Part shown: positions 1 through 7,808 of the stretch, one piece after another
How the letters are laid out: each line of letters opens with the position of its first letter
Numbering within the stretch: the stretch's first letter is position 1
Assembly: GCA_002333405.1 (NCBI GenBank)
Contig: DDBH01000011.1
Span: 57,347 to 101,636, forward strand
Direction of reading: 5' to 3'
Length of the DNA stretch: 44,290 nt
DNA from: Micrococcales bacterium UBA2037
GTDB lineage: Bacteria > Actinomycetota > Actinomycetes > Actinomycetales > Microbacteriaceae
The notes under the pieces: generated by a model
What the model saw: only the letters and a program-made list of their open reading frames with translations
What the model was told of the DNA's origin: nothing
Databases searched by the model: none
Translations under genes and position numbers: made by a program

Positions 1-1407
1 GGTGCCTACCAAGTGCACACCACTCATGACAACAAGGATCGTGCGATTACCTTTATCGACACCCCAGGTCACGAGGCCTTCACCGCGATGCGTGCCCGAG
101 GTACTCAGGTAACCGACATTGCAATCTTGGTTGTTGCAGCCGATGACGGCGTCATGCCTCAGACAATTGAGGCACTGAACCACGCGCAAGCTGCGCAGGT
201 GCCGATCGTTGTGGCTGTGAACAAGGTTGATAAAGAAGGTGCGAACCCGTCCAAGATTCGTCAGCAGCTAACCGAATTCGGTTTGGTTGCCGAGGAGTTT
301 GGTGGCGACGTTATGTTTGTTGACGTTTCAGCACTCAAGGGCAATGGAATCGACAAGCTGCTTGATGCCGTGTTACTTACTGCTGATGCCGCGCTAGATC
401 TTCGGGCAAATCCCGACAAGGCTGCCCGCGGTGTTGCAATTGAAGCGAACCTTGACAAGGGTCGCGGATCTGTCGCAACAGTGCTTATTCAGTCTGGAAC
501 GCTTTCAGTCGGTGACGCCATTGTTGCCGGAAGTGCCCACGGTCGTGTTCGTGCGATGTTTGACGAAAACGGCGATGCGGTCACCTCGGCGACACCTTCA
601 AGGCCAGTGCAGGTCCTCGGACTTCAGTCTGTGCCAAGAGCTGGTGACACCTTTGTGGTGGCAGACGACGAGCGTCAGGCAAGGCAAATTGCCGAGAAGC
701 GCGAAGCTGCCGACAGAAATGCTCTGCTTGCCAAGACCCGCAAGAAGCTCTCACTTGAGGACTTCACCAAGGCGCTTCAGGATGGAAAGGTTGAGTCACT
801 GAACTTGATCATCAAGGGTGACGTTTCTGGTGCCGTTGAGGCCCTAGAGGACAGCCTGTTGAAGATCGAAGTTGACGATTCCGTTCAGCTACGCATTATT
901 CACCGCGGTGTTGGTGCCATTACTGAGTCTGACGTGAACCTAGCAACAGTTGACTCTGCTGTGATCATTGGATTCAACGTCAGGCCAGATAACAAGGCCA
1001 AGGAGCGCGCGGACCGAGAAGGTGTTGACATTCGTCACTACACAGTCATCTACAACGTGCTTGACGACATCGAGAGCTCCCTCAAGGGAATGCTCAAGCC
1101 TGAGTACGAAGAGGCTCAGCTGGGAACTGCGGAGGTCCGCGAGGTCTTCAAGTCTTCCAAGTTTGGTCTGATCGCAGGTTCCTATGTCAGAAGCGGACTA
1201 ATGCGTCGAAACGCAATGGCAAGAGTGCTGCGTAACGGTGAGGTGATTGGCGAAAACCTAAAGGTTGAGTCGCTCAAGCGCTTCAAGGACGACGCGACCG
1301 AAGTAAAGGCCGACTACGAGTGTGGTATCGGTCTGGGTGACTTCAACGATGTCAAGGTCGATGACGTAATCGAAACTTACGAGATGGTTGAGAAGCCGAG
1401 GACATAA
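1..1407 (+). CDS. infB: Translation initiation factor IF-2 (5' truncated by window)
   Basis: GTPase that places fMet-tRNA on the 30S subunit and drives 70S joining. The frame is open from base 1, so the gene begins before the window. The visible 468 residues start just before the G3 motif (DTPGHEAF, about residue 20) and include G4 (NKVD, about residue 70), the two beta-barrel domains and the C-terminal fMet-tRNA binding domain. The P-loop and N-terminal domain lie outside the window. Its stop TAA overlaps the rbfA ATG by one base (TAATG), so the two are probably translationally coupled. Family assignment is certain. Confidence 0.98.
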   Translation, partial: GAYQVHTTHDNKDRAITFIDTPGHEAFTAMRARGTQVTDIAILVVAADDGVMPQTIEALNHAQAAQVPIVVAVNKVDKEGANPSKIRQQLTEFGLVAEEFGGDVMFVDVSALKGNGIDKLLDAVLLTADAALDLRANPDKAARGVAIEANLDKGRGSVATVLIQSGTLSVGDAIVAGSAHGRVRAMFDENGDAVTSATPSRPVQVLGLQSVPRAGDTFVVADDERQARQIAEKREAADRNALLAKTRKKLSLEDFTKALQDGKVESLNLIIKGDVSGAVEALEDSLLKIEVDDSVQLRIIHRGVGAITESDVNLATVDSAVIIGFNVRPDNKAKERADREGVDIRHYTVIYNVLDDIESSLKGMLKPEYEEAQLGTAEVREVFKSSKFGLIAGSYVRSGLMRRNAMARVLRNGEVIGENLKVESLKRFKDDATEVKADYECGIGLGDFNDVKVDDVIETYEMVEKPRT

Positions 1408-1835
1408 TGGTTGATCACGCCAGAGCTCGCCGTTTGGGCGAGCGAATCAAGGTGCTAGCTGCCGAGGCGCTTGCCAAGGTGGTGAAGGACCCGGATCTTG
1501 GGTTCGTCACGTTTACCGACGCGAGGGTAACACCTGACTTGATGCAGGCACGGCTTTATTACACGGTGTTTGGTTCCGGTCCCGACAAGGACCGGACCAT
1601 CCAGATTCTCGAGAAAAACACCGGTCGTCTGCGCGGCGAGATTGGCAAGAAACTAGGCATTCGCCTAACTCCTACCCTGGAGCTGATTCTTGATGAGGTG
1701 CCCGAGAACGCGGGTGCTCTCAATGACCTGCTTGCCGAGGCCAAGCGGCGTGATGAGGAATTAGAAAAGCTTGCCAAGACTGCTAAGCCAGCCGGGGAAG
1801 CGGACCCTTACATTCACAAGACCCAGGCTGAGTAA
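1407..1835 (+). CDS. rbfA: Ribosome-binding factor A
   Basis: Small KH-fold protein that binds the 30S subunit and helps 16S rRNA 5'-end maturation, especially in the cold. The 142-residue length and the start (DHARARRLGERIKVLAAEAL) fit actinobacterial RbfA; the segment DLGFVTFTDARVTPDL is the conserved core. It overlaps infB upstream and truB downstream by one base each (TAATG), forming a tight infB-rbfA-truB translation operon. Acidic and lysine-rich tail after about residue 115. Confidence 0.97.
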   Translation: MVDHARARRLGERIKVLAAEALAKVVKDPDLGFVTFTDARVTPDLMQARLYYTVFGSGPDKDRTIQILEKNTGRLRGEIGKKLGIRLTPTLELILDEVPENAGALNDLLAEAKRRDEELEKLAKTAKPAGEADPYIHKTQAE

Positions 1836-2698
1836 TGGCTTCTGGCCTGGTTCTCATTGACAAACCTCAGGGCTGGACGTCACATGATGTTGTGGCGAAA
1901 ATGCGCGGGGTTTTAGGGACCAGAAAAGTCGGTCATGCCGGGACGCTTGACCCCATGGCCACCGGCCTTTTGATTCTCGGTGTTGACTCCGGTACCAGGC
2001 TGCTTCAATATCTGCTGGGTAAAGATAAGACCTATCGCGCAACAATTCGTCTTGGTGAAACCACACAGAGTGACGACGCCGATAGCCCTGTCGAGCAAGC
2101 AATTGACGCCTCATCGATCAGCACGCTAGAAATGGACCAAGCAATCAATGAGTTGACCGGAGAAATTGAGCAAATTCCCTCCAGTGTTAGCGCCAAAAAA
2201 ATTGACGGCAAGCGCGCCTACGACCTTGTCCGCGAGGGCAAGGAGGTTCAACTAAAGCCGAAATCTATTACCATCCACAGCTTCGAACGGCTCGGAGAGC
2301 CGGTGGTGTCTGGCCAGGCAGTAGAGGTTGAGGTCGAAGTTCGATGTTCCTCGGGCACCTACATCAGGGCGCTAGCCAGAGACATCGGCATCGAACTGAA
2401 AGTCGGTGGTCACCTGACGGCGCTGCGCAGAACTGATATTTCAGAATTCAAGGTCAGTGATGCCACAACCATGGAGCAGGAACCGGTGGTGGTGCCGATG
2501 ATTGAGGCAGCCACGAGCTTGTTTTCCGCGACTGAAATCACAAGTGATCAGGAAACTGATTTGCGCCATGGCAAGCGAATTGTTTTGGAATCAGCAGCAT
2601 CGAACTTGGCAGCGACTAGGGATGGCGCGCTGATAGCGCTCATTGAGTCGGTAGGTTCTGAATACAAGTCCATGGCAGTGTTTGAGGCTCAAGCATGA
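1835..2698 (+). CDS. truB: tRNA pseudouridine(55) synthase TruB
   Basis: Makes pseudouridine 55 in the T-loop of tRNAs. The 287-residue protein has the catalytic motif GHAGTLDPMATGLL with the nucleophile Asp39, and the conserved SSGTYIRALARDIG segment in the second half; a short PUA-like C-terminus follows. The start ATG overlaps the rbfA stop and its own TGA overlaps the next ATG (ATGA at 2695-2698), so it is coupled on both sides. Confidence 0.97.
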   Translation: MASGLVLIDKPQGWTSHDVVAKMRGVLGTRKVGHAGTLDPMATGLLILGVDSGTRLLQYLLGKDKTYRATIRLGETTQSDDADSPVEQAIDASSISTLEMDQAINELTGEIEQIPSSVSAKKIDGKRAYDLVREGKEVQLKPKSITIHSFERLGEPVVSGQAVEVEVEVRCSSGTYIRALARDIGIELKVGGHLTALRRTDISEFKVSDATTMEQEPVVVPMIEAATSLFSATEITSDQETDLRHGKRIVLESAASNLAATRDGALIALIESVGSEYKSMAVFEAQA

Positions 2699-3072
2699 TT
2701 GATCTCTATTTCTTGATCCTTGTTTGGTACGCAGTAGCAGCAGGGCTAGTACTGGTCGGCTTTGGATTGTTTGGCAGGAAGCCAAGTGGATTCTCGGTTG
2801 CGCTCGCAGCAGGTGTGGAAGCGGGTCTGTTGGTTCAACTGGTGCTGTCGATTGGCTTGGTTGCTATGGGCGAAACTGCTGCCATCGACACCTGGGAATT
2901 CTTTGGTTATTTGGTGGTGGCGCTACTGGTGCCAGTCGCTGGAGTTTTCTGGGCAATTGTTGAGACCACGCGCTGGTCAACTGTGATCATGGGAGCCAGT
3001 GTCTTGACGATTGCGGTGATGTTGGTTCGAATGCAACAGATCTGGACCGGCACCAACCCGATAACTGCCTAA
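2695..3072 (+). CDS. Small integral membrane protein, function unknown
   Basis: A 125-residue hydrophobic protein with four likely membrane spans (about residues 4-26, 34-55, 66-88 and 92-111) and no recognisable catalytic motif. The ATGA overlap with truB gives the start with confidence. It sits between truB and ribF, where related actinobacteria also carry small membrane proteins. Nothing in the sequence gives a function. It is not a transporter of known type, being too short and lacking charged residues within the spans. Confidence 0.75.
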   Translation: MIDLYFLILVWYAVAAGLVLVGFGLFGRKPSGFSVALAAGVEAGLLVQLVLSIGLVAMGETAAIDTWEFFGYLVVALLVPVAGVFWAIVETTRWSTVIMGASVLTIAVMLVRMQQIWTGTNPITA

Positions 3073-3075
3073 GAT
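3070..3075 (+). promoter_or_regulatory. Candidate -10 box (TAAGAT) fused to a stop codon
   Basis: The stop codon of the upstream membrane protein (TAA, 3070-3072) is also the first half of TAAGAT, which would place transcription start about 10 bases before the GTG at 3092. No Shine-Dalgarno sequence precedes that GTG. No good -35 is visible, so support is modest. Confidence 0.3.
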
Positions 3076-3091
3076 TGCTCTTGGTGATTTT

Positions 3092-3481
3092 GTGAAAAAA
3101 ACGACGGGCGTAGGCAGGCTGCTAGTAGCGGTCTATGGCATCTTCGCAATCTCGGCATCAGCCAGAGCGCTGTATCAGCTGGCCAGAGAGTTTGACCAAG
3201 CACCAGTTGCCTATTCTTTGTCGGCGCTCGCGGCGATTGTTTACATCGTTGCCACTATTTCACTTGCCAACCCGGAGCGCTACGGATCGCTTGCACTGAT
3301 TGCGGTCAGGTTTGAACTGCTGGGGGTATTGGTGGTCGGATTGTTGTCATGGTCGGCCCCGGAATTGTTCAATCACCCGTCGGTCTGGTCCGGCTTTGGT
3401 ATTGGTTATGGATTTGTTCCGCTGGTGCTGCCGATTCTGGGTTTGATTTGGCTTAGGAGGCAGCGTGTTAAAGCTAACTAA
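3092..3481 (+). CDS. Conserved small membrane protein, function unknown
   Basis: A 129-residue protein with four predicted membrane spans (about 10-27, 40-60, 67-88 and 103-123) and a basic C-terminal tail (RRQRVKAN). Segments such as GVGRLLVAVYG near the start and YGFVPLVLPILGL near the end match, from memory, a conserved hypothetical family of Microbacteriaceae and Micrococcaceae. The GTG start has no Shine-Dalgarno sequence; a TAAGAT box sits 16 bases upstream. The 3' end overlaps ribF by 17 bases. Function unknown. Confidence 0.8.
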   Translation: MKKTTGVGRLLVAVYGIFAISASARALYQLAREFDQAPVAYSLSALAAIVYIVATISLANPERYGSLALIAVRFELLGVLVVGLLSWSAPELFNHPSVWSGFGIGYGFVPLVLPILGLIWLRRQRVKAN

Positions 3482-4388
3482 TTCGTCACTGCCAGCCGAT
3501 TTTGCCGACACCGCGGTGGCGATTGGGAAATTTGATGGAGTCCACCTTGGACATCGGCAGCTCCTGCATGAGCTTGTGCACGCATCCGAAGAGGGAGGGG
3601 TCGCAGCAGCAGTTCTCACCTTCGACCGACACCCTGATGCCATATTGCGACCAGGATCAGAGCCGGAGCCTCTGATTGGCCCGAACCAAAAGCAGCGACT
3701 GCTAGAGCAGGCCGGTGTCGACCTGCTGGTGACACTTCCCTTTGATCAGGCTCTGGCTGCGCTTAGCCCAGAGCAGTTTGTAATGGATTACCTGGTGCCA
3801 CTTCGGGCAAGGCTTGTGCTGGTGGGTCAGGGATTCAGGTTCGGGCACAAGGGGTCCGGAAACATACACACCCTTCAGGAACTGGGGCCCAGGCTCGGCT
3901 TTGTTGCCAGAGAGATTCCTACTGTTGAATTTGGGTCAGTTCGAGTATCAAGCACAGAGATTCGAAGTGCCCTGGCTGCTGGGGATGTCACCCGCGCATC
4001 GGTGATGCTTGGTCGCAACCATCAAACCGAAGGCATGGTGGAGCACGGTCGCAAGATTGGTCGGCAAATCGGATTCCCAACTGCGAATCTTGCTCGCAAC
4101 AGCGAGGGTTTGTTGCCTGCTGACGGTGTCTATGCCGGCTGGCTCTATGCAAATGGAATTCGCTACCCAGCCGCACACTCAGTGGGCACTAACGACTCCA
4201 TCGAAGCTGTGCCAAGGCTTCTAGAGTCGCACGTGATTGGGCGAGACGACCTGGATCTCTACGACCTGGTTGTCACTTGCGAATATGTCGAGCAGGTCAG
4301 GCCCTGGGCAAAATTTGAGTCAATGGATCAGCTGATAGCGCAGATTGCCGCAGATGTTCAGGCCTGTAAAGAAATACTGGGGGAGTAA
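3465..4388 (+). CDS. ribF: Bifunctional riboflavin kinase / FAD synthetase
   Basis: Converts riboflavin to FMN and then FAD. The N-terminal nucleotidyltransferase half carries GKFDGVHLGH (about residues 22-31); the C-terminal kinase half carries GRQIGFPTANL and DGVYAGW. Length 307 is normal. The GTG start is chosen because a strong AGGAGG (3455-3460) sits four bases before it, although this puts the first 17 bases inside the previous gene. In E. coli and actinobacteria ribF also lies near ribosome and translation genes, as here (truB, rpsO). Confidence 0.97.
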   Translation: MLKLTNSSLPADFADTAVAIGKFDGVHLGHRQLLHELVHASEEGGVAAAVLTFDRHPDAILRPGSEPEPLIGPNQKQRLLEQAGVDLLVTLPFDQALAALSPEQFVMDYLVPLRARLVLVGQGFRFGHKGSGNIHTLQELGPRLGFVAREIPTVEFGSVRVSSTEIRSALAAGDVTRASVMLGRNHQTEGMVEHGRKIGRQIGFPTANLARNSEGLLPADGVYAGWLYANGIRYPAAHSVGTNDSIEAVPRLLESHVIGRDDLDLYDLVVTCEYVEQVRPWAKFESMDQLIAQIAADVQACKEILGE

Positions 4389-4391
4389 AGT
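4386..4391 (+). promoter_or_regulatory. -10 box for a leaderless DUF805 transcript
   Basis: TAAAGT ends six bases before the ATG at 4398, the distance expected when transcription starts at the start codon. Its first three bases are the ribF stop codon. There is no Shine-Dalgarno sequence in between. Confidence 0.5.
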
Positions 4392-4397
4392 CGAGCT

Positions 4398-4967
4398 ATG
4401 ACTTTTGTAGATGCCATAAAGAGTGGGTTCAAGAACTTTGTAAATTTCAAGGGCAAGGCCTCCAGGCGTGAGTTCTGGTACTGGGTGTTGTTCACATTCC
4501 TGTTGGCAATTGTGCTTGGGACAATTGAGGGCGTAATTTGGCCATCGCCTGCTCCTTCTGGAGACCCGCTAACCGATATTCAGTCGCTGAGCTCGGACGT
4601 GACCCCGCTAACTTCGCTGTCTTCGCTGATCTTGTTGTTGCCAAACCTCTCGATGCTGGCCCGTCGCCTGCACGACGCCGGCTTTAGCGCTAAGTGGTTG
4701 TTGATTCAGATCGTGCCGCTTGCCTATGCAATTTTCGCAACCATTGGGGCCGTAGTGCTGATCAACGACTACCCGGCTGGAATTGAGTTCTCCTCTGAGC
4801 TTCTGATGTCGCTTATCTTCTTGATACTTCCGATCTTTGCTTTGATCGCGGTGGCGTTCGTGATTTTGCTGGTGATGTCACTGAAGAAATCCAAGAGTTT
4901 TTATGACGGCAACAAATATGTTGAGCCAGAACCGCTTGATTCACTAGATGAGGGAACAACCGCCTAG
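4398..4967 (+). CDS. DUF805 family membrane protein
   Basis: The 189-residue protein begins with the hallmark of DUF805, an N-terminal amphipathic segment ending in GKASRREFWYWVLF, then four membrane spans (about 27-50, 70-90, 98-120 and 134-160) and the ARRLHDAGFS loop typical of the family. The soluble acidic tail ends at about residue 189. DUF805 proteins are common inner-membrane proteins of unknown function. It appears to be transcribed as a leaderless mRNA (TAAAGT six bases before ATG), separate from ribF. Confidence 0.93.
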   Translation: MTFVDAIKSGFKNFVNFKGKASRREFWYWVLFTFLLAIVLGTIEGVIWPSPAPSGDPLTDIQSLSSDVTPLTSLSSLILLLPNLSMLARRLHDAGFSAKWLLIQIVPLAYAIFATIGAVVLINDYPAGIEFSSELLMSLIFLILPIFALIAVAFVILLVMSLKKSKSFYDGNKYVEPEPLDSLDEGTTA

Positions 4968-5080
4968 CCAAAACGCAAGTTATTGTCTAGACTTCTTAGG
5001 TTGCCGTGTAACGGCCGCGGACTAAGAGAGCTTCAAACACCCTGTTTGTAGCGCCGCGCAGCGGATTGGAAGGATCAGCA

Positions 5081-5350
5081 ATGGCTCTAGACCCAAAGAT
5101 TAAAACTCAAATTATCGAAGAGTACGCGACAAAGCCAGGGGACACCGGCTCGCCAGAGGTACAGATTGCTGTCATGAGCCGTCGAATCCTTGATCTGACT
5201 GAGCACCTAAAGGACCACAAGCACGACCACCACTCCCGTCGTGGACTGCTGCTTCTTGTAGGTCAGCGTCGTCGACTTCTTGGTTACCTGCAGAAGGTTG
5301 ACATCAACCGCTACCGTCAGTTGATTGAGCGACTTGGCCTAAGACGCTAA
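5081..5350 (+). CDS. rpsO: 30S ribosomal protein S15 (uS15)
   Basis: Primary 16S rRNA-binding protein of the 30S platform. The ATG at 5081 (MALDPKIKTQ) gives the usual 89 residues and has a Shine-Dalgarno GGAAGGA at 5068-5074. A TTG further upstream at 5066 is open but would overlap that ribosome site, so I reject it. The conserved GDTGSPEVQIA, HKHDHHSRRGLL and LQKVDINRYRQLIERLGLRR segments are present. It is a single-gene unit followed by a perfect intrinsic terminator and then pnp, the classic rpsO-pnp pairing. Confidence 0.98.
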   Translation: MALDPKIKTQIIEEYATKPGDTGSPEVQIAVMSRRILDLTEHLKDHKHDHHSRRGLLLLVGQRRRLLGYLQKVDINRYRQLIERLGLRR

Positions 5351-5366
5351 TTCAAAGTTTTTGATG

Positions 5367-5393
5367 ACCCCCGATCCTAGATCGGGGGTTTTT
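5367..5393 (+). terminator. Intrinsic terminator after rpsO
   Basis: A perfect 10-bp stem (5367-5376 pairs with 5380-5389), three-base loop CTA, followed by a run of T (TTTTT from 5389). It ends 16 bases after the rpsO stop region and separates rpsO from the pnp leader. Confidence 0.93.
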
Positions 5394-5449
5394 CATTACT
5401 AGGTTTTTTGGGTTTGCCTTGTTAGGCTTATACGTAAGAGGATCAGAAG

Positions 5450-5575
5450 GCGGATCTTCGGTGGAAGTTTCTGGGTCTAGACCCCAGGCATTTTTACTGA
5501 CGATCAGCACTTCATCGGGCAAGGCCCGACCTCTAGCACGCACGAAGTCTCACCAAAAAAGTGAGGCGGGCTTTG
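5450..5575 (+). ncRNA. Structured pnp leader, candidate actino-pnp RNA motif
   Basis: The 209 bases between the rpsO terminator and pnp hold no gene but a string of hairpins: CTTC/GAAG (5456-5459 with 5464-5467), CTGGG/CCCAG (5471-5475 with 5483-5487), CGGGC/GCCCG (5516-5520 with 5524-5528) and CTCAC/GTGAG (5549-5553 with 5561-5565). Actinobacteria are known to carry a conserved element called actino-pnp upstream of polynucleotide phosphorylase, thought to mediate feedback control by the enzyme. Position and hairpin series fit; I could not run a covariance model. Confidence 0.65.
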
Positions 5576-5602
5576 CGATGCATTAAAAACTAAGGAGGGG
5601 CC

Positions 5603-7807
5603 ATGGAAGGCCCAGAGATTAAATTCGCAGAAGCCGTTATTGATAACGGAAAGTACGGAAAGCGCGTTATTCGCTTTGAAACAGGACGCCTAGCCCAGCA
5701 AGCCGCTGGTGCCGCAGCCGTCTACATCGACGACGAGACCATGTTGTTCTCGGCAACCACCGCCTCTAAGGCGCCGAAGGATCAGTTCGATTTCTTCCCT
5801 TTGACTATTGATGTTGAAGAGCGCATGTATGCAGCCGGAAAGATTCCAGGCTCTTTCTTCCGTCGTGAGGGCAGGCCTTCAACCGCCGCCATTCTGGCAT
5901 GTCGACTAATTGACCGCCCATTGCGTCCATCGTTCGTCGACGGTCTTCGTAACGAGATCCAGGTTGTTGTGACCGTTATGTCAATCCACCCAGACGAGCT
6001 TTACGACGTGGTTGCGATCAACGCAGCTTCTATGTCAACCCAGCTTGCTGGCTTGCCATTCTCTGGCCCAGTTGCCGGAGTTCGTGTTGCGCTGATTGAT
6101 GGCCAGTGGGTTGCCTTCCCTAAGCACTCCCAGCTAAAGCAGGCTGTTTTCAACATGGTTGTTGCCGGCCGAGTAATTGAGGGCGACGACGTTGCAATCA
6201 TGATGGTTGAGGCTGAGGCTACTGAAGACAGCTGGGACCTGATCGCTGGTGGCTCTGTTGCTCCTAGCGAAGAGATCGTGTCACAGGGACTTGAGGCTGC
6301 AAAGCCATTCATCAAGGCGCTGGTCCGTGCGCAGAATGACGTGGCTAAGCAGGCTGCAAAGCCAACTGCTGACTACCCACTGTTCTTGCCATACACCGAC
6401 GAGGTCTACGCCGCAGTTGAGAAGGCTGCCGGTCAGGACGTTGCCAAGGTTTACCAGATTGCCGACAAGCAGGAGCGTCAGAATGCTGACGACGAGCTAA
6501 AGGCAAAGGTCAAGGAAGAGCTTTCAGCGACCTTGAGCGAAGAGCAGATGGTTCAGTTCTCGGCTGCTTATAAGTCCGTTGCCAAAAAGGCTATGCGTAC
6601 CCGCGTTCTAAAAGAGGGCGTTCGTATTGACGGCCGTGGCTTGAGTGACATTCGTGTTATCGATTCAGAGGTTGGTGTGATTCCTCGCACCCACGGTTCT
6701 GCAATCTTCCAGCGTGGAGAGACCCAAATCTTGGGTGTCACCACCTTGAACATGCTAAAGATGGAGCAGCAGCTAGATGCTTTGACACCAGAGACCTCAA
6801 AGCGCTACATGCACCACTACAACTTCCCTCCTTACTCAACCGGTGAGACCGGTCGTGTTGGAACTCCAAAGCGTCGTGAAATTGGTCACGGTGCACTTGC
6901 TGAGCGCGCGCTTATGCCTGTGCTGCCAGCCAGGGATGAGTTCCCGTACGCCATCCGCCAGGTGTCAGAGGCACTTAGCTCAAACGGTTCAACCTCAATG
7001 GGTTCAGTTTGTGCTTCGACCTTGTCACTACTAAACGCTGGTGTTCCACTAAGGGCTCCGGTTGCAGGTATTGCTATGGGCTTGATTTCAGACACCGTTG
7101 ACGGCAAGACCCACTACGCAGCCTTGACAGACATTCTTGGAGCAGAAGATGCTCTTGGAGACATGGACTTCAAGGTTGCTGGAACCCGCAACTTCATCAC
7201 CGCGATTCAGCTTGACACCAAGCTAGATGGAATTCCATCGGCTGAGCTGGCTAAGGCCTTGACTCAGGCGAAGGAAGCGCGACTGTTCATTTTGGACGTT
7301 ATGGCAGAAGCTATTGACGAGCCAGACGAGCTGTCTCCATTCTCACCTCGCGTGATTGCAGTGAAGATTCCTCTTGACAAGATCGGTGAAGTCATCGGGC
7401 CAAAGGGCAAGATGATCAACCAGATCCAGGACGACACCGGAGCTGATATTTCAATCGAAGACGACGGAACTGTCTACATTGGCGCGACCGATGGACCAAG
7501 CGCAGATGCAGCCAAGGCTGCAATCAACGCGATTGCCAACCCTCACGTGCCAGAGATTGGCGAGCGTTTCCTTGGAACCGTTGTGAAGCTGGCAACTTTC
7601 GGTGCCTTTGTCTCACTTACCCCAGGTAAGGATGGACTACTGCACGTTTCCGAACTGAAGAAGCTATCCGGTGGCAAGCGCGTAGAGAACGTCGAAGACG
7701 TTCTGTCGGTTGGCCAGAAGGTGCTTGTTGAAATCACCAAGATCGACGACCGTGGCAAGCTTTCACTTGCCCCAGTGGTCGAGGGTGACGAAGAAGTTTC
7801 GGAGTAA
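5603..7807 (+). CDS. pnp: Polynucleotide phosphorylase / guanosine pentaphosphate synthetase
   Basis: Phosphorolytic 3'-5' exoribonuclease of the RNA degradation machinery, acting in the cytoplasm as a trimer. The 734 residues show two RNase PH domains (about 10-145 and 325-560) separated by the all-helical domain, then a KH domain (about 590-655, IGPKGKMINQI) and an S1 domain (about 660-728, GTVVKLATFGAFVSL). A strong AAGGAGG (5592-5598) precedes the ATG. In actinobacteria the enzyme is often called GpsI. The structured leader upstream suggests feedback control by its own activity. Confidence 0.98.
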   Translation: MEGPEIKFAEAVIDNGKYGKRVIRFETGRLAQQAAGAAAVYIDDETMLFSATTASKAPKDQFDFFPLTIDVEERMYAAGKIPGSFFRREGRPSTAAILACRLIDRPLRPSFVDGLRNEIQVVVTVMSIHPDELYDVVAINAASMSTQLAGLPFSGPVAGVRVALIDGQWVAFPKHSQLKQAVFNMVVAGRVIEGDDVAIMMVEAEATEDSWDLIAGGSVAPSEEIVSQGLEAAKPFIKALVRAQNDVAKQAAKPTADYPLFLPYTDEVYAAVEKAAGQDVAKVYQIADKQERQNADDELKAKVKEELSATLSEEQMVQFSAAYKSVAKKAMRTRVLKEGVRIDGRGLSDIRVIDSEVGVIPRTHGSAIFQRGETQILGVTTLNMLKMEQQLDALTPETSKRYMHHYNFPPYSTGETGRVGTPKRREIGHGALAERALMPVLPARDEFPYAIRQVSEALSSNGSTSMGSVCASTLSLLNAGVPLRAPVAGIAMGLISDTVDGKTHYAALTDILGAEDALGDMDFKVAGTRNFITAIQLDTKLDGIPSAELAKALTQAKEARLFILDVMAEAIDEPDELSPFSPRVIAVKIPLDKIGEVIGPKGKMINQIQDDTGADISIEDDGTVYIGATDGPSADAAKAAINAIANPHVPEIGERFLGTVVKLATFGAFVSLTPGKDGLLHVSELKKLSGGKRVENVEDVLSVGQKVLVEITKIDDRGKLSLAPVVEGDEEVSE

Positions 7808-7808
7808 C

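Noticed and set aside
4983..5002. TTGTCTAGA and TAGGTT before rpsO as another copy of the recA/clgR promoter.
   Set aside because: Spacing is five bases, not eight, after the nine-base element, so it does not fit the motif. The true rpsO promoter remains unclear.
5066..5080. Upstream TTG start for rpsO.
   Set aside because: It overlaps the Shine-Dalgarno GGAAGGA that serves ATG 5081, and S15 proteins start with MALD or similar.
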